A stretch of DNA of 64,000 bases, from assembly GCF_946886895.1 (NCBI RefSeq), contig NZ_CAMPJO010000013.1, positions 33,143 through 97,142 of the forward strand, given 5' to 3'. The notes under the pieces are model-generated. The model had not been told where the DNA came from and made no database searches. It saw nothing but the letters and a program-made list of their open reading frames with translations. Positions 55,725-63,564 of this stretch are shown here, piece by piece (position 1 is the first letter of the stretch; every line of letters begins with the position of its first letter). A program made the translations under genes and the position numbers. This stretch comes from an uncultured Marinobacter sp. (GTDB taxonomy: Bacteria; Pseudomonadota; Gammaproteobacteria; Pseudomonadales; Oleiphilaceae).

Positions 55725-56942
55725 ATGTTCAAGCACTGGAAACAAGGTCTGGCAGGCGCCGTCACAATGGCCACATTGGCGATGCCACTCACCGCAACCG
55801 CAGAACTGACCGACGGTAAATTGAAAATCGGCGTACTCAGCGACATGTCCGGGGTTTACAAGGCCCTGGAAGGCCCGGGCGCCGTAGTCGCCGCCAAAAT
55901 GGCGATCGAGGACTTTGGCGGGTCCGTTCTTGGCCAGCCAGTGGAAATCATCTCCGCCGATCACCAGAACAAGCCGGATATCGGTGCCAGCACCGCCCGG
56001 GAGTGGATTGATACCGAGGGCGTGGACATGATCACTGCCCTGGACAACTCTTCGGTGGCGCTGTCGGTGCAAGGCCTGGCCAACGACAAGAAAATCATCA
56101 CCATGAACACCGGCGCCGGCACCACTGCCCTCACCGAGGAGCAGTGCACGCCCTATGGCATCCACTATGTGTACGACACTCACGCCCTGCCGGTGGGCAC
56201 CGCGACCGCCATGGTCAAGAATGGCGGCGAGAGCTGGTTTTTCATCACCGCCGATTACGCCTTTGGCCATTCCCTGCGTGACAATACCAGTGAGGTGGTA
56301 AATCGCCTGGGTGGCGAAGTGGTTGGCAATGTCAACGCACCGCTTTCCACCAATGATTTTTCCTCTTATCTGTTACAGGCCCAGTCTTCCGGTGCCGACG
56401 TCATTGGCCTGGCCAACGCAGGGCAGGACACAGTGAATGCCATCAAACAGGCCAACCAGTTCCGGATCGTCCAGAGCGGGCAGAAACTGGCGGGCATGCT
56501 GGTGTTCATCACCGATGTGCACAGCATGGGACTGGACATCGCCCAGGGCCTGCAGTTCACCACCGCCTTCGTATGGAACCAGAATGACGAAACCCGGGCC
56601 TGGTCCGAGCGCTTTTACGAGCGCCATGGTGCCATGCCCACCATGGTGCAAGCCGGGGTTTACTCAGCTGTCACCAACTACCTGAAAGCGGTCAAGGAAA
56701 CCGGAACCGACGACAGCGACACCGTGCGCGCCAAGCTGGGCGAAATGACCCTGAACGACATGTTCGTGAAGAATGGTTCCATCCTGCCGAACGGCACCAT
56801 GCTGCACGACATGTACCTGGTGGAAGTGAAGAAGCCGTCCGAATCCGAGAGCGAATGGGACCTGCTGAGGGTGGTATCGAAGATTCCGGCGGAGCAGGCG
56901 TTTATTCCGCTGTCCGAATCCAAGTGCCCACTGGTTAACTAA
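55725..56942 (+). CDS. Branched-chain amino acid-type ABC substrate-binding protein (LivK-like)
   Basis: A 405-residue periplasmic receptor with a signal peptide (cleavage near ATAE at about residue 27) and the type I binding fold: LKIGVLSDMSGVYKALEGPG, MITALDNSSVALSVQGLAND, WFFITADYAFGHSLRDNT. AAGGAA lies upstream of the ATG. Ligand may be an amino acid, amide or aromatic acid; no residue pattern decides. Confidence 0.88.
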   Translation: MFKHWKQGLAGAVTMATLAMPLTATAELTDGKLKIGVLSDMSGVYKALEGPGAVVAAKMAIEDFGGSVLGQPVEIISADHQNKPDIGASTAREWIDTEGVDMITALDNSSVALSVQGLANDKKIITMNTGAGTTALTEEQCTPYGIHYVYDTHALPVGTATAMVKNGGESWFFITADYAFGHSLRDNTSEVVNRLGGEVVGNVNAPLSTNDFSSYLLQAQSSGADVIGLANAGQDTVNAIKQANQFRIVQSGQKLAGMLVFITDVHSMGLDIAQGLQFTTAFVWNQNDETRAWSERFYERHGAMPTMVQAGVYSAVTNYLKAVKETGTDDSDTVRAKLGEMTLNDMFVKNGSILPNGTMLHDMYLVEVKKPSESESEWDLLRVVSKIPAEQAFIPLSESKCPLVN

Positions 56943-56980
56943 CGTCTGAACAGACCACTGCCTCCGGGGAGATAGCGAAC

Positions 56981-57877
56981 GTGTCAATGCAGGTCATACT
57001 GGCCCAGGCGCTGCTTGGGCTGAACGTGGGTGTGTTTTACGCCATGTTGAGCCTGGGTCTGGCGGTGATATTCGGCTTGCTGAATATCATCAACTTCGCC
57101 CACGGTGCCATGTACATGCTGGGGGCCTTCATTGCCCTTATCGGCTACTCTTTCCTGGAGCAATGGTTCGGACTCAGTGTCCAGATCGGATTCTGGGCGT
57201 CACTGCTGGTGGCGCCCGTTATCGTCGGCATCCTCGGGGTGTTGATTGAACGCTTCATGCTCAAACGGCTGTATGATCTCGATCACATCTACGGCCTGCT
57301 ACTCACCTTCGGCATCACGCTCATTCTCCAGGGCCTGTTCGCCAACTATTTCAACGTCTCCGGCACGCCCTACCCGGGCCAGCCGGAAGCGCTCAGCGGT
57401 GTGGTCAATCTCGGGTTCATGTACTTCCCCACCTACCGCCTGTTTGCCATCGTATTCTCCCTGGTGGTCTGTTTCGCCACCTGGTGGGCCATCGAGCACA
57501 CCAAACTCGGCTCCCGCTTGCGGGCCGGCGTGGAAAACCCGGACCTGACCCAGGCCTTCGGCCTGAATGTCCCGCTCATGGTCACTCTGACCTTTGCTTT
57601 CGGTGCCGGCCTGGCCGGCCTGGCCGGGGTGCTGGCGGCCCCCATCTATTCCGTCAGCCCGCTGATGGGCGCCGACCTGATCATCGTGGTGTTTGCCGTG
57701 GTGGTGATCGGCGGCATGGGCTCGATCATGGGCGCCATCCTCTCCGGACTGGCCCTTGGCCTGGTGGAAGGCCTTACCAAAGTGATCTACCCGCCCGCAG
57801 CCAGCACCGTCATTTTCTTCCTGATGGTGCTGGTACTGCTGTTCCGCCCCGCCGGCCTGTTTGGTAAGGAGAAGTAA
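56981..57877 (+). CDS. Branched-chain amino acid-type ABC permease (LivH-like)
   Basis: A 298-residue permease with eight or more helices: GVFYAMLSLGLAVIFGLLNIINFAHGAMYMLGA at the start and VFAVVVIGGMGSIMGAILSGL near the end, both LivH signatures. Start GTG 56981 (GGGGAG 9 nt upstream) or ATG 56987. Confidence 0.9.
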   Translation: MSMQVILAQALLGLNVGVFYAMLSLGLAVIFGLLNIINFAHGAMYMLGAFIALIGYSFLEQWFGLSVQIGFWASLLVAPVIVGILGVLIERFMLKRLYDLDHIYGLLLTFGITLILQGLFANYFNVSGTPYPGQPEALSGVVNLGFMYFPTYRLFAIVFSLVVCFATWWAIEHTKLGSRLRAGVENPDLTQAFGLNVPLMVTLTFAFGAGLAGLAGVLAAPIYSVSPLMGADLIIVVFAVVVIGGMGSIMGAILSGLALGLVEGLTKVIYPPAASTVIFFLMVLVLLFRPAGLFGKEK

Positions 57878-57882
57878 GCGCC

Positions 57883-58803
57883 ATGACCAACCGCATTCTC
57901 TTTATCCTCATGATGGTGGCCGGCCTGACCGCCCCCCTGTACGCCTACCCGGTGTTCGTGATGGATCTGCTGTGCTTCGCGCTGTTCGCCTGTGCCTTCA
58001 ACCTGCTGCTGGGCTACGCCGGCCTGCTGTCCTTTGGCCACGCCGCCTTCTTCGGCGGCGCCGCCTATATTACCGGCTACGTCACCAAGGAGTGGGGTTT
58101 CACCCCGCTGCTTGGCATACTCGCCGGCGCAGGGTTTGCCACGGTAATCGGCGCCGCCTTCGGGTTCCTGGCTATCCGCCGCCAGGGCATCTACTTCGCC
58201 ATGGTGACCCTGGCACTGGCCCAGATCATCTACTTCCTGGCCCTGCAGATGCCCTTTACCGGGGGTGAAAATGGCCTGCAGGGCATTCCCCGGGGGCACC
58301 TGTTCGGGGTGATTGACCTGACTGACTCCCTGGCCATGTACTACTTCGTCTTTGCCATCTTCCTCATCGGATTCGGCCTCATTTACCGCACCATCAACTC
58401 CCCCTTCGGCGAGGTGCTGCAAGCCATCCGCGAAAACGAATCCCGGGCCCTGTCCCTGGGTTACGACGTCGACCGCTTCAAACTGCTGGCTTTCGTGATA
58501 TCCGCCACCCTGGCCGGCCTGGCCGGCGCCACCAAGGCCATCATTTTCCAGTTCGCCGCACTCACCAACGCCCACTGGCAAACCTCCGGGGAGGTTATCC
58601 TGATGACCCTGGTCGGCGGCCTGGGCACCATCTTCGGCCCCGTGCTGGGCGCGATTACCGTCGGCGCCCTCAGCCACGAACTGTCTGCCTTCGGCTCCTG
58701 GGTCCAGGTCATCCTCGGAACCATCTTCGTGATCTGCGTGATGGTGTTCCGGCGCGGCGTCGTGGGTGAAATCCAGCACTACCTGGCGCGCAAAAAGCAC
58801 TGA
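57883..58803 (+). CDS. Branched-chain amino acid-type ABC permease (LivM-like)
   Basis: A 306-residue permease: LLGYAGLLSFGHAAFFGGAAY and GEVLQAIRENESRALSLGYD are LivM signatures. It is 5 nt after livH; AGGAG within the livH end is its ribosome site. Last gene of the transporter, 10 nt from the end of a convergent LysR gene. Confidence 0.9.
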   Translation: MTNRILFILMMVAGLTAPLYAYPVFVMDLLCFALFACAFNLLLGYAGLLSFGHAAFFGGAAYITGYVTKEWGFTPLLGILAGAGFATVIGAAFGFLAIRRQGIYFAMVTLALAQIIYFLALQMPFTGGENGLQGIPRGHLFGVIDLTDSLAMYYFVFAIFLIGFGLIYRTINSPFGEVLQAIRENESRALSLGYDVDRFKLLAFVISATLAGLAGATKAIIFQFAALTNAHWQTSGEVILMTLVGGLGTIFGPVLGAITVGALSHELSAFGSWVQVILGTIFVICVMVFRRGVVGEIQHYLARKKH

Positions 58804-58813
58804 CGCCAGCCAC

Positions 58814-59761
58814 TCAACCAGACTCGCGCAGCCCACCCTCAATGGCCTGCGCGAGCAACCACCGCCGCAACACCTGAAGCCCCCGCTCCCGCCGCCGGCT
58901 GGTCTTCCAGGCAAAATAGAAACGGTCACCGGTCATCACCGGGGGGCAGGGCAGCCGAACAAAATCCCCGGAATCCTTACGGGTACTGAGCATGTAATCG
59001 TTGGTCAGGGCGATCCCCTGATGAAACCGGGCCGCCTCCAGAGCCAGCAGCATATGGCTGAAATGCTGGATACGGGCGCCAGCCGGCACCGGCTCATCCA
59101 CCGCCCGAAACCAGGCCTGCCAGTCCCCCGCCGCCCTGTCGAAAATACTGTGAGTCGACAACAACGGAAACCGCGCCACATCGTCCGGACTCATCGCCCT
59201 GGCCAGCGTATCCACGTCACCATCCCACCCCAGCTCCCGCCGGATACGCTGCCAGTAATCCTGACTGCACACCGGAAACAGCCGCTCCACGTAAAGCAGC
59301 TCATAACTGTAGGCGGGCGAATCCCTGTGGATCGTGATAAAACAGTCCGCCACCCGGTCTGACAACACCGGATTCTCACTGCTCATCTCAAGCGACAAAT
59401 CCAACTGCGGATGCAACCGCTGCAAATCCGGCAACCGGGGCACCAGCCAACGCACCGCAAACGAACTGAACACCGACAGCCGCAACCGCGACTCCTCATG
59501 GCCCAGCAACTGCTCACTGGCCCGCTCGACCTGCAGCAGCGCCGAGCTGATGGCATCCAGATACTGCCGGCCCTCGTCGGTCAGTGACAGCGTTCGACCA
59601 CTGCGCCAGAACAACTGCTCACCGAGATAGGTTTCCAGCTGTTTGATCTGATGACTGACTGCACTCTGGCTCACCGCCAGCTCCTCGGCAGCAAGCGAAA
59701 AGCTGTTGAGCCGGGCGACGGCTTCGAACACGGGCAGGGCTTTCAGGGGAGGCAGTTTCAT
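58814..59761 (-). CDS. LysR-family regulator (GcvA-like)
   Basis: A 315-residue LysR protein: LPPLKALPVFEAVARLNSFSLAAEELAVSQSAVSHQIKQLE as DNA-binding domain, GcvA-type effector domain (FSSFAVRWLVPRLPDLQRLHP). It is convergent with the LIV-type transporter and divergent from the DMT gene, with repeat copy F in between. Target genes not certain. Confidence 0.87.
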   Translation of the reverse strand: MKLPPLKALPVFEAVARLNSFSLAAEELAVSQSAVSHQIKQLETYLGEQLFWRSGRTLSLTDEGRQYLDAISSALLQVERASEQLLGHEESRLRLSVFSSFAVRWLVPRLPDLQRLHPQLDLSLEMSSENPVLSDRVADCFITIHRDSPAYSYELLYVERLFPVCSQDYWQRIRRELGWDGDVDTLARAMSPDDVARFPLLSTHSIFDRAAGDWQAWFRAVDEPVPAGARIQHFSHMLLALEAARFHQGIALTNDYMLSTRKDSGDFVRLPCPPVMTGDRFYFAWKTSRRRERGLQVLRRWLLAQAIEGGLRESG

Positions 59762-59843
59762 TATCTATTTTTCTAATGTCAGCTAAATAAAGATCATTTT
59801 ATCGGATATTAAAACCTAATTAGACTTCCAGTGCGAATCATGG

Positions 59844-59955
59844 GAGCGCGGAGGGGGATCCGCTTCCGAAAATGCTCGGAGCCAGGGATGGCGGAGAGCA
59901 AGCGTACATGGACGTACTCGCAGCGGTTTTCGGAAGCGGATCTCCCTCCGTGCTC
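59844..59955 (+). repeat. Interspersed three-way-junction repeat, copy F
   Basis: Arms of 29 bp (59844-59872 and 59927-59955) pair with two mismatches, both replaceable by G-U pairs in RNA. Core: GCCAGGGATGGC and GTACATGGACGTAC hairpins in plus orientation. It lies in the divergent region between the LysR gene and the DMT gene. Confidence 0.85.
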
Positions 59956-59987
59956 TTCCACGGAGCTTGAGAACGGAGGGAAAAGAT

Positions 59988-60869
59988 ATGTCAGGAAAAA
60001 CCGTAAACAGTGCCATTCTTCTGCTGGTGATCGGCAACGCCATGGCATTAATTTCCGACGTATTCATCAAACTGCTCGAACCCGGTGCCCCGGTGTTCCA
60101 GTTTGCCTTCCTGCGCTGCGTCCTGACCCTGGCCTTCCTGTTGCCACTGGCCGGCAAACTGGACCGGAAGTACCTTTTCGCAGGACTGAAAATCCATGCC
60201 CTTCGCGCGCACATCCATCTTGCAGGCATGCTGTGCATGGTCATAGCCCTGGGCAATCTGCCCCTGGCTACTGCCAACGCCGTGTTCTACGCCGCTCCGA
60301 TACTGGTGATGGTCCTCGCTGCGCTGGTGTTTGGGGAGCGCCTAACGCCCATGAGCGTGACCGCCGTATTCAGCGGGTTTCTGGGCATCGTGTTGATCCT
60401 GAGGCCTGTCGAATTTGATTGGGCAGCCATTGCCGCATTGGGCTCCGCCTTCACTCTGGCCATCAATGCCGTGATGGTGCGCAAGCTGCCCCAGCAGCAG
60501 TCCACGATTCACAAGCTGTTTCTGAACTACCTGCTAATAGTGCCAGCCGCAGCGGCGTTGGCTCTCTGGGAAGGCGCCAGTTGGGATGGCTCTATGCTCA
60601 TCAGTGCCTCAGGCTCGGCACTGTTCATCTTGGGCTACAACATGACGGTCCTGCTCGCGTACCAGCAGGTGGATGCAAATCAGGTCACCAGCGCTGAATA
60701 CACCGGCCTGATCTGGGCGGTGTTGATCGGATGGGTAGGTTTCAATGAGATGCCCGACCTCTGGTTCGCCGTGGGCAGCGCCATGATCGTGGTGCCGTTA
60801 ATTCTAATTGGGTTGCGTTCGCGCCAGAGGAGCCACCGGGTATTGCAGGCTCATCCGGCGAATGGTTGA
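59988..60869 (+). CDS. DMT/EamA-family transporter
   Basis: A 293-residue ten-helix EamA protein (LPLATANAVFYAAPILVMVLA, QVDANQVTSAEYTGLIWAVLIGW). GGAGGGAAAA precedes ATG 59988. Probable metabolite exporter. Confidence 0.85.
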   Translation: MSGKTVNSAILLLVIGNAMALISDVFIKLLEPGAPVFQFAFLRCVLTLAFLLPLAGKLDRKYLFAGLKIHALRAHIHLAGMLCMVIALGNLPLATANAVFYAAPILVMVLAALVFGERLTPMSVTAVFSGFLGIVLILRPVEFDWAAIAALGSAFTLAINAVMVRKLPQQQSTIHKLFLNYLLIVPAAAALALWEGASWDGSMLISASGSALFILGYNMTVLLAYQQVDANQVTSAEYTGLIWAVLIGWVGFNEMPDLWFAVGSAMIVVPLILIGLRSRQRSHRVLQAHPANG

Positions 60870-60893
60870 CGCCCTCTACTCACAGATATATCA

Positions 60894-60946
60894 AGGGATG
60901 ACCCGATCCCGTCTGTAGGACCTAATGTGGGGTCAGGGTCATTCCT
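60894..60946. repeat. Imperfect inverted repeat after the DMT gene
   Basis: AGGGATGACCCGATCCC and GGGGTCAGGGTCATTCCT form an imperfect inverted repeat around 18 nt. The GGGGTCAGGGTCATT type of sequence is common in intergenic REP-like elements. It marks the edge before the AT-richer island, and nothing else is recognised in 60870-61112 except the short repeat at 61018-61038. Confidence 0.45.
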
Positions 60947-61017
60947 CAGCGTAGCACGGCACACGAAACCGAATGCGGCGCTCCAAAGACTGATTGGCGG
61001 GGTACAAAAGTTAAGCT

Positions 61018-61038
61018 ACGGTCGCAAAGCGGACATTC
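61018..61038. repeat. Short repeat flanking the island, left side
   Basis: ACGGTCGCAAAGCGGACATTC. Its last 13 bases recur inverted at 63813-63825, and its first 13 recur directly with one change at 63852-63864, on the other side of the TIR-caspase island. Could be a boundary remnant. Confidence 0.35.
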
Positions 61039-61112
61039 CGATTGAATGATCAACGCCAGTGGGAATGCGCGACTATTGAGCACTATGCAGTAGCGCCCCG
61101 TTGGTCACGCTG

Positions 61113-61514
61113 TTATGTACTGGCGAATTTGATGGCGACGAGCAGATAACTCAGTAGCCCATAATATCCAAACAAGACAAAGACATGCTTACCCCAAAAA
61201 AGCCCTATTCCTGGCCAATTAAAATATTTTGGCGCAGTTATTTCTTCATCTTCCTTCAAACCACTCTTCTCCAGATGCCTGTGATAAAAGCCCCATATTG
61301 CAGCCGAGTAGATGTATTGAAGAAGATCGCATGCCAGACCGGCAACCAAAAATAGCGTAGGCCACAATAGCTCCTGTGGCAGCGTTATGGCCTCGTCGGC
61401 CCTACTGTTGAATATCCAAACAAGCGCAATGCCTGCAAACGCAGCCTGTCTCGTAACTGCGCTCGCTGAGCCACTAAACCCATAGTAGGTTTCTCTGTAG
61501 CCAGAAAGATTCAT
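61113..61514 (-). CDS. Small multi-pass membrane protein of the TIR-caspase island
   Basis: A 133-residue protein with three to four hydrophobic segments (about 24-37, 48-72, 101-130), a charged loop EKSGLKEDEEIT and a Trp/Tyr-rich C-terminal half. No family recognised. ATG 61514 is 2 nt after the stop of the 55-residue gene, so both are translated together. Last gene of the unit TIR, caspase, peptide, membrane protein. A membrane-disrupting effector is conceivable but only inference from context. Confidence 0.65.
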   Translation of the reverse strand: MNLSGYRETYYGFSGSASAVTRQAAFAGIALVWIFNSRADEAITLPQELLWPTLFLVAGLACDLLQYIYSAAIWGFYHRHLEKSGLKEDEEITAPKYFNWPGIGLFWGKHVFVLFGYYGLLSYLLVAIKFAST

Positions 61515-61516
61515 GA

Positions 61517-61684
61517 CTATTGTTTTCCATTGCTAGGAGATCTTGGACCAGTGCTGTTGGTGTTGTTATTGTTCCCATGGATATTGTCTCCTGGGCGTTT
61601 GATTATTCTATCGTTCCCGCCTCTCTTACCGTCATTGCCTCCTTTCTGCCCCCCAGAACCCTTCTTGTCTTTATCGTTTGCCAT
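61517..61684 (-). CDS. 55-residue Gly/Asn/Lys-rich disordered peptide
   Basis: A 55-residue product starting MANDKDKKGSGGQKGG, rich in Gly, Asn, Lys and Arg, with an NNNN run and ending SPSNGKQ. No hydrophobic stretch and probably unstructured. GGAGAT lies 7 nt before ATG 61684; longer in-frame starts exist up to 61771. It is followed 2 nt later by the membrane-protein gene. Many basic residues would offer cleavage sites if the nearby protease is Arg/Lys-specific. No family recognised. Confidence 0.6.
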   Translation of the reverse strand: MANDKDKKGSGGQKGGNDGKRGGNDRIIKRPGDNIHGNNNNTNSTGPRSPSNGKQ

Positions 61685-61822
61685 GCATATCTCCATTTCG
61701 ATTTTCATATATTTAATGCAAGCCTTTAGGGCAATTTTGTATCCGAATAATGATGCAAAATTACCCGCCAACAGCGACTCGTTACGTCAGCCCTCTATTC
61801 TGGAGTTAGAAAATAGGACTGT

Positions 61823-62809
61823 TTATATAAGCCCTCTCTCCGCCAGTTGCCGGTAGTGCTCTCCAAGCACTGTAAGGCGAACTGTTTTGCTCTCCATAGC
61901 CGCATGCCACATATGAGGCGCATCCTCAGGTACTACCAATCCCACGCGGTTGTATTTCTGCAACACGCTGAAGATCTCGTTGTGCTCCAAAATCGGCGCC
62001 GGCACGCCTTGAGGATCTTGGGCCCAAGATTCGTGACGTTCGGGTTCGTAGGTGGGATCAAGCTGGAAGTGATGACCTGGGGCTGGAAAAAACTCTGAGA
62101 TTCGGCGGAGATCAGTAAGTTCAAGAGGCGGCTGGACTTTTCTAAGGGATACAAAACGGTTCACATTGGTCTTAAAAACAGGCCGTTGCGCCCACGGGCC
62201 AAGTGACTGGTCCACATGGGCATATACCCCTCCTGGCGTTACATCACCAACCAGGTTTCCTGCTGCCCCGCCAAGCGCGTCAACCAACAGGTTGGTGAAA
62301 ACGCCTGCGCCATTTTCTTCGGTTGCATATTGCTCTGCTGTCGAGGCAGTTAGTATTGTTACGCCATCGCTGATTTCAGCTACTTTTTGCTGCAGTGCAC
62401 TTCCTCCTGCAACACCACTGTGACAACTGTCGAGGATAATCACCCGATTCTGAATCCTCGATTGGTTTGCCATTGTCATAATTTCAGCCAACGGTACGCC
62501 ATCATTACCAGATTTAACTTCTGAAGAACAAAGATAACCGCCAGTAGCTTCGATGTGACCATGGCCAGCGAAATATAGAATGGAGACCTCACCATCTCCC
62601 GAAAAAAGATTTTGGATTGCCTCTCTAAGCTGGTCTCGATCGCACAAATCACCGGGCCCTGTCGCAGTGAGATGTTTAACACCAAAATTGACCGAACCAT
62701 CAGCGTGTCGTTCTAGCATCGCCTTGACTGCAAACGAGTCGTTAACGCAACCAAAGAGTGGTGATACATTTTCGTAATGATTGATTCCAACAACAAGAGC
62801 TTTACGCAT
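61823..62809 (-). CDS. Caspase-like (C14) protease of a Thoeris-like module
   Basis: A 328-residue protein. Residues 1-210 form a caspase/metacaspase domain, [14 protein letters not shown] with catalytic His83 in YFAGHGHI and Cys129 in ILDSCHSG. Residues about 215-328 form a separate module ([36 protein letters not shown]), perhaps ligand-sensing. Its ATG overlaps the TIR-gene stop (TAATG). Caspase-like effectors switched on by TIR-made nucleotides have been described in a Thoeris variant; the pairing here suggests the same. A 138 bp gap separates it from the 55-residue gene. Confidence 0.85.
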   Translation of the reverse strand: MRKALVVGINHYENVSPLFGCVNDSFAVKAMLERHADGSVNFGVKHLTATGPGDLCDRDQLREAIQNLFSGDGEVSILYFAGHGHIEATGGYLCSSEVKSGNDGVPLAEIMTMANQSRIQNRVIILDSCHSGVAGGSALQQKVAEISDGVTILTASTAEQYATEENGAGVFTNLLVDALGGAAGNLVGDVTPGGVYAHVDQSLGPWAQRPVFKTNVNRFVSLRKVQPPLELTDLRRISEFFPAPGHHFQLDPTYEPERHESWAQDPQGVPAPILEHNEIFSVLQKYNRVGLVVPEDAPHMWHAAMESKTVRLTVLGEHYRQLAERGLI

Positions 62810-63180
62810 TAGAGGCTATCAATCCATTTGGCAATGTTATCCCAAGTCCACACCATTGTATTTACACCGGCTATATCTGTGCGATCACCTTTGTAGGCCC
62901 AAATCCCGCGAACTTTCTTTTTTTCTTCCTGGGCGCATTGAATCTCCCATTTTTGACCACTCGATTTGGGTGAGTTTTGGCTAGCGATTACAAGAACCCC
63001 GTCCGACCGAAGAATTCGAGTCCGAACTTTCTTCTTCCATTCACTTTCGTAGGCTTCTTTAACCGACATATCTATATACTCGAACGACGAGTTTGTATTC
63101 AACGATTGGCCCTTGATCATGTTGCGAATTTTTTCATCTTCTATCGCAAAGGCAATGAAAATTGTTTTCTTATTGGCCAT
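62809..63180 (-). CDS. TIR-like domain protein (ThsB/MTH538 type)
   Basis: A 123-residue single-domain protein starting [20 protein letters not shown], with [19 protein letters not shown] and [20 protein letters not shown]. Glu79 aligns with the catalytic Glu of ThsB-type TIR proteins (YEI...IIGI pattern). Such TIRs convert NAD+ to a cyclic-ADP-ribose-like signal on phage infection. AAGGAAG precedes the ATG. It is the first gene of the unit and overlaps the caspase start. Confidence 0.75.
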   Translation of the reverse strand: MANKKTIFIAFAIEDEKIRNMIKGQSLNTNSSFEYIDMSVKEAYESEWKKKVRTRILRSDGVLVIASQNSPKSSGQKWEIQCAQEEKKKVRGIWAYKGDRTDIAGVNTMVWTWDNIAKWIDSL

Positions 63181-63344
63181 TCTAGGCTTCCTTTTGGTTT
63201 AAGCATAACGGCAATGATAGGCGACGTCCGACTAGGGCATCCGGTGGAGGTCGTAGGCCGGAACGTACTTAATTGACTGTATTTGGTTTGCCCACGTTTG
63301 ACTTGATCTCAGGCCAACTACAACAGAAGCAAACCATGTGCGAA

Positions 63345-63494
63345 TCAGTTTTTGCAGCCGTTTTTGCCGCACGTGATCCTTTCATGCGATGAAACCCAAT
63401 GGCTGGGGTTCTCACGGGTATCGAAACCGCAACCAGTTTTACCGCCTTTGTTACCACTGTGAACTTCATCTGTTGGTGTATGCTTGACCGCCAT
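63345..63494 (-). CDS. 49-residue Cys-containing small protein
   Basis: ATG at 63494 has GGAGGGTTAAAG just upstream, an excellent ribosome site. The product begins MAVKHTPTDEVHSGNKGGKT and continues with GCGFDTRENPSHW, then ITCGKNGCKN. Three Cys could form a metal site. I recall similar small hypothetical proteins in accessory regions but cannot name a family. It lies 165 nt upstream of the TIR gene on the same strand; the intervening 63181-63344 holds nothing recognised. Confidence 0.65.
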   Translation of the reverse strand: MAVKHTPTDEVHSGNKGGKTGCGFDTRENPSHWVSSHERITCGKNGCKN

Positions 63495-63545
63495 CTTTAA
63501 CCCTCCTCAAGGGTGTGAACATTCTAGGCTTGCTCTGACCGATTG

Positions 63546-63564
63546 GTGTACGAATTTTGTACAC
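63546..63564. promoter_or_regulatory. Perfect palindrome upstream of the small-protein gene
   Basis: GTGTAC, 7 bp AT-rich spacer GAATTTT, GTACAC. It is 52 bp before the ATG at 63494, a suitable place for a repressor operator. Binding protein unknown. Confidence 0.45.

Noticed and set aside
12967..60000. CRISPR array formed by the repeated palindromes
   Set aside because: The copies are kilobases apart, over 100 bp long and in both orientations; there are no spacers or cas genes.
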